From Firmicutes bacterium UBA3906 (GTDB lineage Bacteria; Bacillota; Clostridia; Caldicoprobacterales; DTU083), in the NCBI GenBank assembly GCA_002391555.1, contig DGFG01000008.1:1-6927 (forward strand): a stretch of DNA of 6,927 nucleotides. The letters are read 5' to 3'. The notes beneath the pieces were generated by a model. The model was not told where the DNA came from. It made no database searches and saw only the letters and a list, made by a program, of their open reading frames with translations. Each line of letters begins with the position of its first letter. Within the stretch, counting starts at the first letter, position 1. Made by a program: the position numbers and the translations under genes. Shown in pieces: positions 4,618 through 6,927 of the stretch.

Positions 4618-6927
4618 TTATTTCCCCTCCTTAACTACCTTAAAGCTCTGAGCCTCTATTTTTGTACCTCTAACAGTAACTGGAGCCCTATTGTAGTTTA
4701 CAATTATTTCTCTTCCATTTTCGTAAGTTGTCTTATAAACATCGTGCTCTATCATTTCGTGGTCTATTATAAACTGGCCTGCTACAGGACCTAGTGCCTC
4801 CTGGGCCTGTTTATATAGTTCTATTGCATCATCTAACCACACCTTGTAGTTATTTGAGTAATAGCTATCATAAAGGGTCTCCTTAACAACTGAGTTTTGC
4901 TCATATATAAAGTTAAAGTAGATACCCGAGCCAGTCTCAATTGCCTTTAAGAAGGTTGTGCGATATTCAGGCGACATATTTATAGGTTCGCCTGCATAAT
5001 CTATATATCCTCTTAGGGCCATTTGCATAAAGGGAATGCTCTCATCTGTAAGGTTGAACCTATTAGATGAATCTGGCATATTTAATATATGGTCAACATA
5101 GGGTAGGACATATGAGTTGCCACCATCTGTCATAATAGACTTGCCACTTGCTTTGATTTTTGCAAGCTCATCCCTTATAACATCACTGGCCTCCTGCCTA
5201 TCAACCAATTTCTTTACCTTAAAGTCAGAGTTAACGTCCTGACCTACATCCCTTAGGGATATAGATTTAATACCCAGCTTGTCTAGTCCCTTTAACATAC
5301 CATCTATAATAGCTGGTAGCTTGGTGGGGCTAATTACATGTAGGGTTCCCCTGTCAGGATCCTGCCTGTTTGTTGCAATATTATAATGATATATGGTCGC
5401 CACAAGCTTTGTAATGTATCTTGAAGCATGGGCACGGGGCCTAAACTTGTCAAAGGCAGTGTTTTTGTAGGCATAAACTACACCAAAGTCTGGATAGTAA
5501 TCATAGCCCTTGCTTTCTAGGTAGGCCTGTAAGTCCTTGTGGCCTCTCTTGCCACCTAGCTTGCCTATGAGTTTTACCTTTTGTGGTATTGTATGGTCTA
5601 CACCACCATTGGCCCAGCCTGTGTACTTTAATATTATGTTGTCGACTCCACCTTTTTCTAGCTCCTCCATTATCTCAATGGCCTGTCTATAGGTTGTAAG
5701 GGGCTGGATAACATTGGTCGGTATCCCCAAGATGGACTTGACCTTGTTGATTGCACCTATGGTTTCTAGGTAAAAGGGTACCTTGCCATCTTGTTCTGCA
5801 CGCTCGTGTCCTAGGCTCTCAAGGTAATTGCGGTAATACTTGGCCATACCAGCATAATTAGCATCTTCATCCTTTAAGAATGCATACCTGATCCTAATAC
5901 CTCCGTTAAAGGTCCTTGGCTGGTAAACAGCAATTGTATTTAAACCTGAATAGTCTCCTATATCAAGCTCATCTCTTGGGATTATAGTATAGTTAGAGTA
6001 AACAAAGTTGTAGGAGTTTAGCCTGCCACTTATGTCAGCCCTAATGTTGGCCATAGCGTCTCCCCGCTCAATGATGCTAAAGAAAGCATCGTCTCCATCC
6101 TTTAGGCCAAATACAGGTAGGTAGGCCTGCTTTATTGTAGAGGTCCTCTCAGTCAAAGGTATAGAACGATCAGACCCATAAAGGTTTATTCCGTAGGTTT
6201 GGGCATGGAACTTGTTGTTATTTAAATAGATAAGAGAACCCGAACCATCAGGTACTAGCATATAGCCCTCTGATTGCTGGCCTGCTGCTCCAAAGTAGGG
6301 CAGGACATGTATGTTGGCTATTGGATACTCTTCATGGTACCCTATCTCCTCTGTTGGGATGCTTACTACTAAGTTTTCTCCATCAAGCTTATATTCCAGG
6401 GGAATAAAGTAAACATCAAGATTGGGATCCTCAGCAGAAACACCATTTTCCATGTGGTCCTGGTTCATATCCTCTAGTGTATAGCCAGCTTTTACAACAA
6501 ATTCCTCTAGGGCTGCTCTTCTAAAGTCTTGTATTTTATCAACTAAAACATATATATCGTCTTCTTCTAGTTGTGGATATAGTTCTTTTTGAGCGTCAGT
6601 CGCCTTTTCATAGGTAAACTTAGCATAATACTTTAGTAAGTTTTTGGCCTCTTTTTCATCTAGCTTGGAGGTTATGGCCTCCTCCATACGGGTTTTAGTT
6701 ATTATTTTAGGTAAAATATAAATTGTTTCTTCTTCACCGATACGGTATTCAACCCTTATACCATTTTCGATTTCCTTTAGTTCGAACTGACCTAGCTTTA
6801 CAGAATCACTGTAGCTGGTATAGGTAGAAGGCTGGGATGTAGGGTTGTAATACTGGACAATTAGCTGAGAGTTTAGCCTGTTCTTGTTAGCTCCAGCAAC
6901 CAATGTATCAGAGTCTCTATCTGGTGG
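4618..6927 (-). CDS. DUF5696-like protein, probable glycoside-hydrolase-fold, 5' end outside window
   Basis: The frame is open from the right edge to a TAA at 4620-4618: 769 residues, N-terminus missing. The TTG at 6903 is not a convincing start, because the frame continues upstream (PPDRDSDT) to the edge. Counting from the first in-window codon, residues about 1-345 are mostly beta, with PEGYMLVPDGSGSLIYLNN-like sequence near 219-238, as in the beta-sandwich ahead of barrel domains in several glycosidase families. ANYAGMAKYYRNYLESLG (356-373) leads into a likely (beta/alpha) barrel at about 385-700. Barrel strands carry polar clusters: KYTGWANGG (434-442), YDYYPDFG (475-482), SLRDVGQD (557-564) and TDGGNSYVLPYVD (600-612). 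Candidate acidic residues are D480, D560, D564 and D601. Residues 726-769 (TTYENGREIIVNYN, then a strand-rich tail) resemble a small C-terminal beta domain. I recognise it from memory as DUF5696; no activity is known to me. A role at the cell surface acting on the imported glycan is inference; the missing N-terminus would show any signal or membrane anchor. Confidence 0.75.
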   Translation of the reverse strand, partial: PPDRDSDTLVAGANKNRLNSQLIVQYYNPTSQPSTYTSYSDSVKLGQFELKEIENGIRVEYRIGEEETIYILPKIITKTRMEEAITSKLDEKEAKNLLKYYAKFTYEKATDAQKELYPQLEEDDIYVLVDKIQDFRRAALEEFVVKAGYTLEDMNQDHMENGVSAEDPNLDVYFIPLEYKLDGENLVVSIPTEEIGYHEEYPIANIHVLPYFGAAGQQSEGYMLVPDGSGSLIYLNNNKFHAQTYGINLYGSDRSIPLTERTSTIKQAYLPVFGLKDGDDAFFSIIERGDAMANIRADISGRLNSYNFVYSNYTIIPRDELDIGDYSGLNTIAVYQPRTFNGGIRIRYAFLKDEDANYAGMAKYYRNYLESLGHERAEQDGKVPFYLETIGAINKVKSILGIPTNVIQPLTTYRQAIEIMEELEKGGVDNIILKYTGWANGGVDHTIPQKVKLIGKLGGKRGHKDLQAYLESKGYDYYPDFGVVYAYKNTAFDKFRPRAHASRYITKLVATIYHYNIATNRQDPDRGTLHVISPTKLPAIIDGMLKGLDKLGIKSISLRDVGQDVNSDFKVKKLVDRQEASDVIRDELAKIKASGKSIMTDGGNSYVLPYVDHILNMPDSSNRFNLTDESIPFMQMALRGYIDYAGEPINMSPEYRTTFLKAIETGSGIYFNFIYEQNSVVKETLYDSYYSNNYKVWLDDAIELYKQAQEALGPVAGQFIIDHEMIEHDVYKTTYENGREIIVNYNRAPVTVRGTKIEAQSFKVVKEGK
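4624..4632 (-). promoter_or_regulatory. Ribosome binding site deciding the GTG start of the MalF-type permease
   Basis: On the minus strand AAGGAGGGG lies inside the last codons of the upstream gene. Its AAGGAGG core ends 10 bases before the GTG at 4617, or 8 bases if the two following G are counted in the site. This strong match supports the GTG as the true start despite the rare codon. Confidence 0.75.

Noticed and set aside
6901..6903. TTG at 6903 as the start of the DUF5696-like protein
   Set aside because: The frame continues without a stop to the window edge, the sequence before it is coding-like, and no Shine-Dalgarno site precedes it; the gene is simply cut by the edge.

Overview
The window holds one block of genes, all read on the minus strand (right to left). 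It looks like part of a carbohydrate-uptake locus from a low- to medium-GC Gram-positive bacterium (Bacillota, most likely Clostridia). The reasons are purine-rich Shine-Dalgarno sites ahead of most genes, a binding lipoprotein with a Cys lipobox, frequent ATA, CTA, AGA/AGG and TTA codons in the coding frames, and a CUT1-type ABC importer with no ATPase gene beside it. I cannot name a species.

Layout in transcription order. (1) 6927-4618: a large protein cut off by the right edge, which I recognise as DUF5696-like. It has a beta-rich front part and a probable glycoside-hydrolase-like (beta/alpha) barrel. (2) 4617-3685: a MalF/UgpA-type permease whose GTG start follows the previous stop codon with no gap. 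(3) 3618-2614: a MalG/UgpE-type permease with a textbook EAA motif. (4) 2609-1407: an Eis-type GNAT acetyltransferase that begins four bases after the permease stop. (5) 1242-1: a family 1 extracellular solute-binding lipoprotein, cut off by the left edge. The 164-base gap at 1243-1406 is the only substantial intergenic region. It carries a near-consensus extended -10 sigma-A promoter, an inverted repeat overlapping its -35 box, a leader of about 100 nt with a stem-loop, and a strong ribosome binding site for the binding protein.

Working model: the lipoprotein captures an oligosaccharide-like ligand at the cell surface and the two permeases import it, powered by an ATPase encoded elsewhere (MsmX-like sharing is common in Bacillota). 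The DUF5696-like protein may process the glycan, but its activity is unknown. The acetyltransferase is the unusual member: it may modify an imported amino-bearing sugar, or it may be a passenger. The binding protein has its own promoter and a codon bias suggesting higher expression than the genes upstream.

No RNA genes, mobile elements, CRISPR arrays or clear intrinsic terminators were seen. No gene-free stretch exceeds 300 bases.
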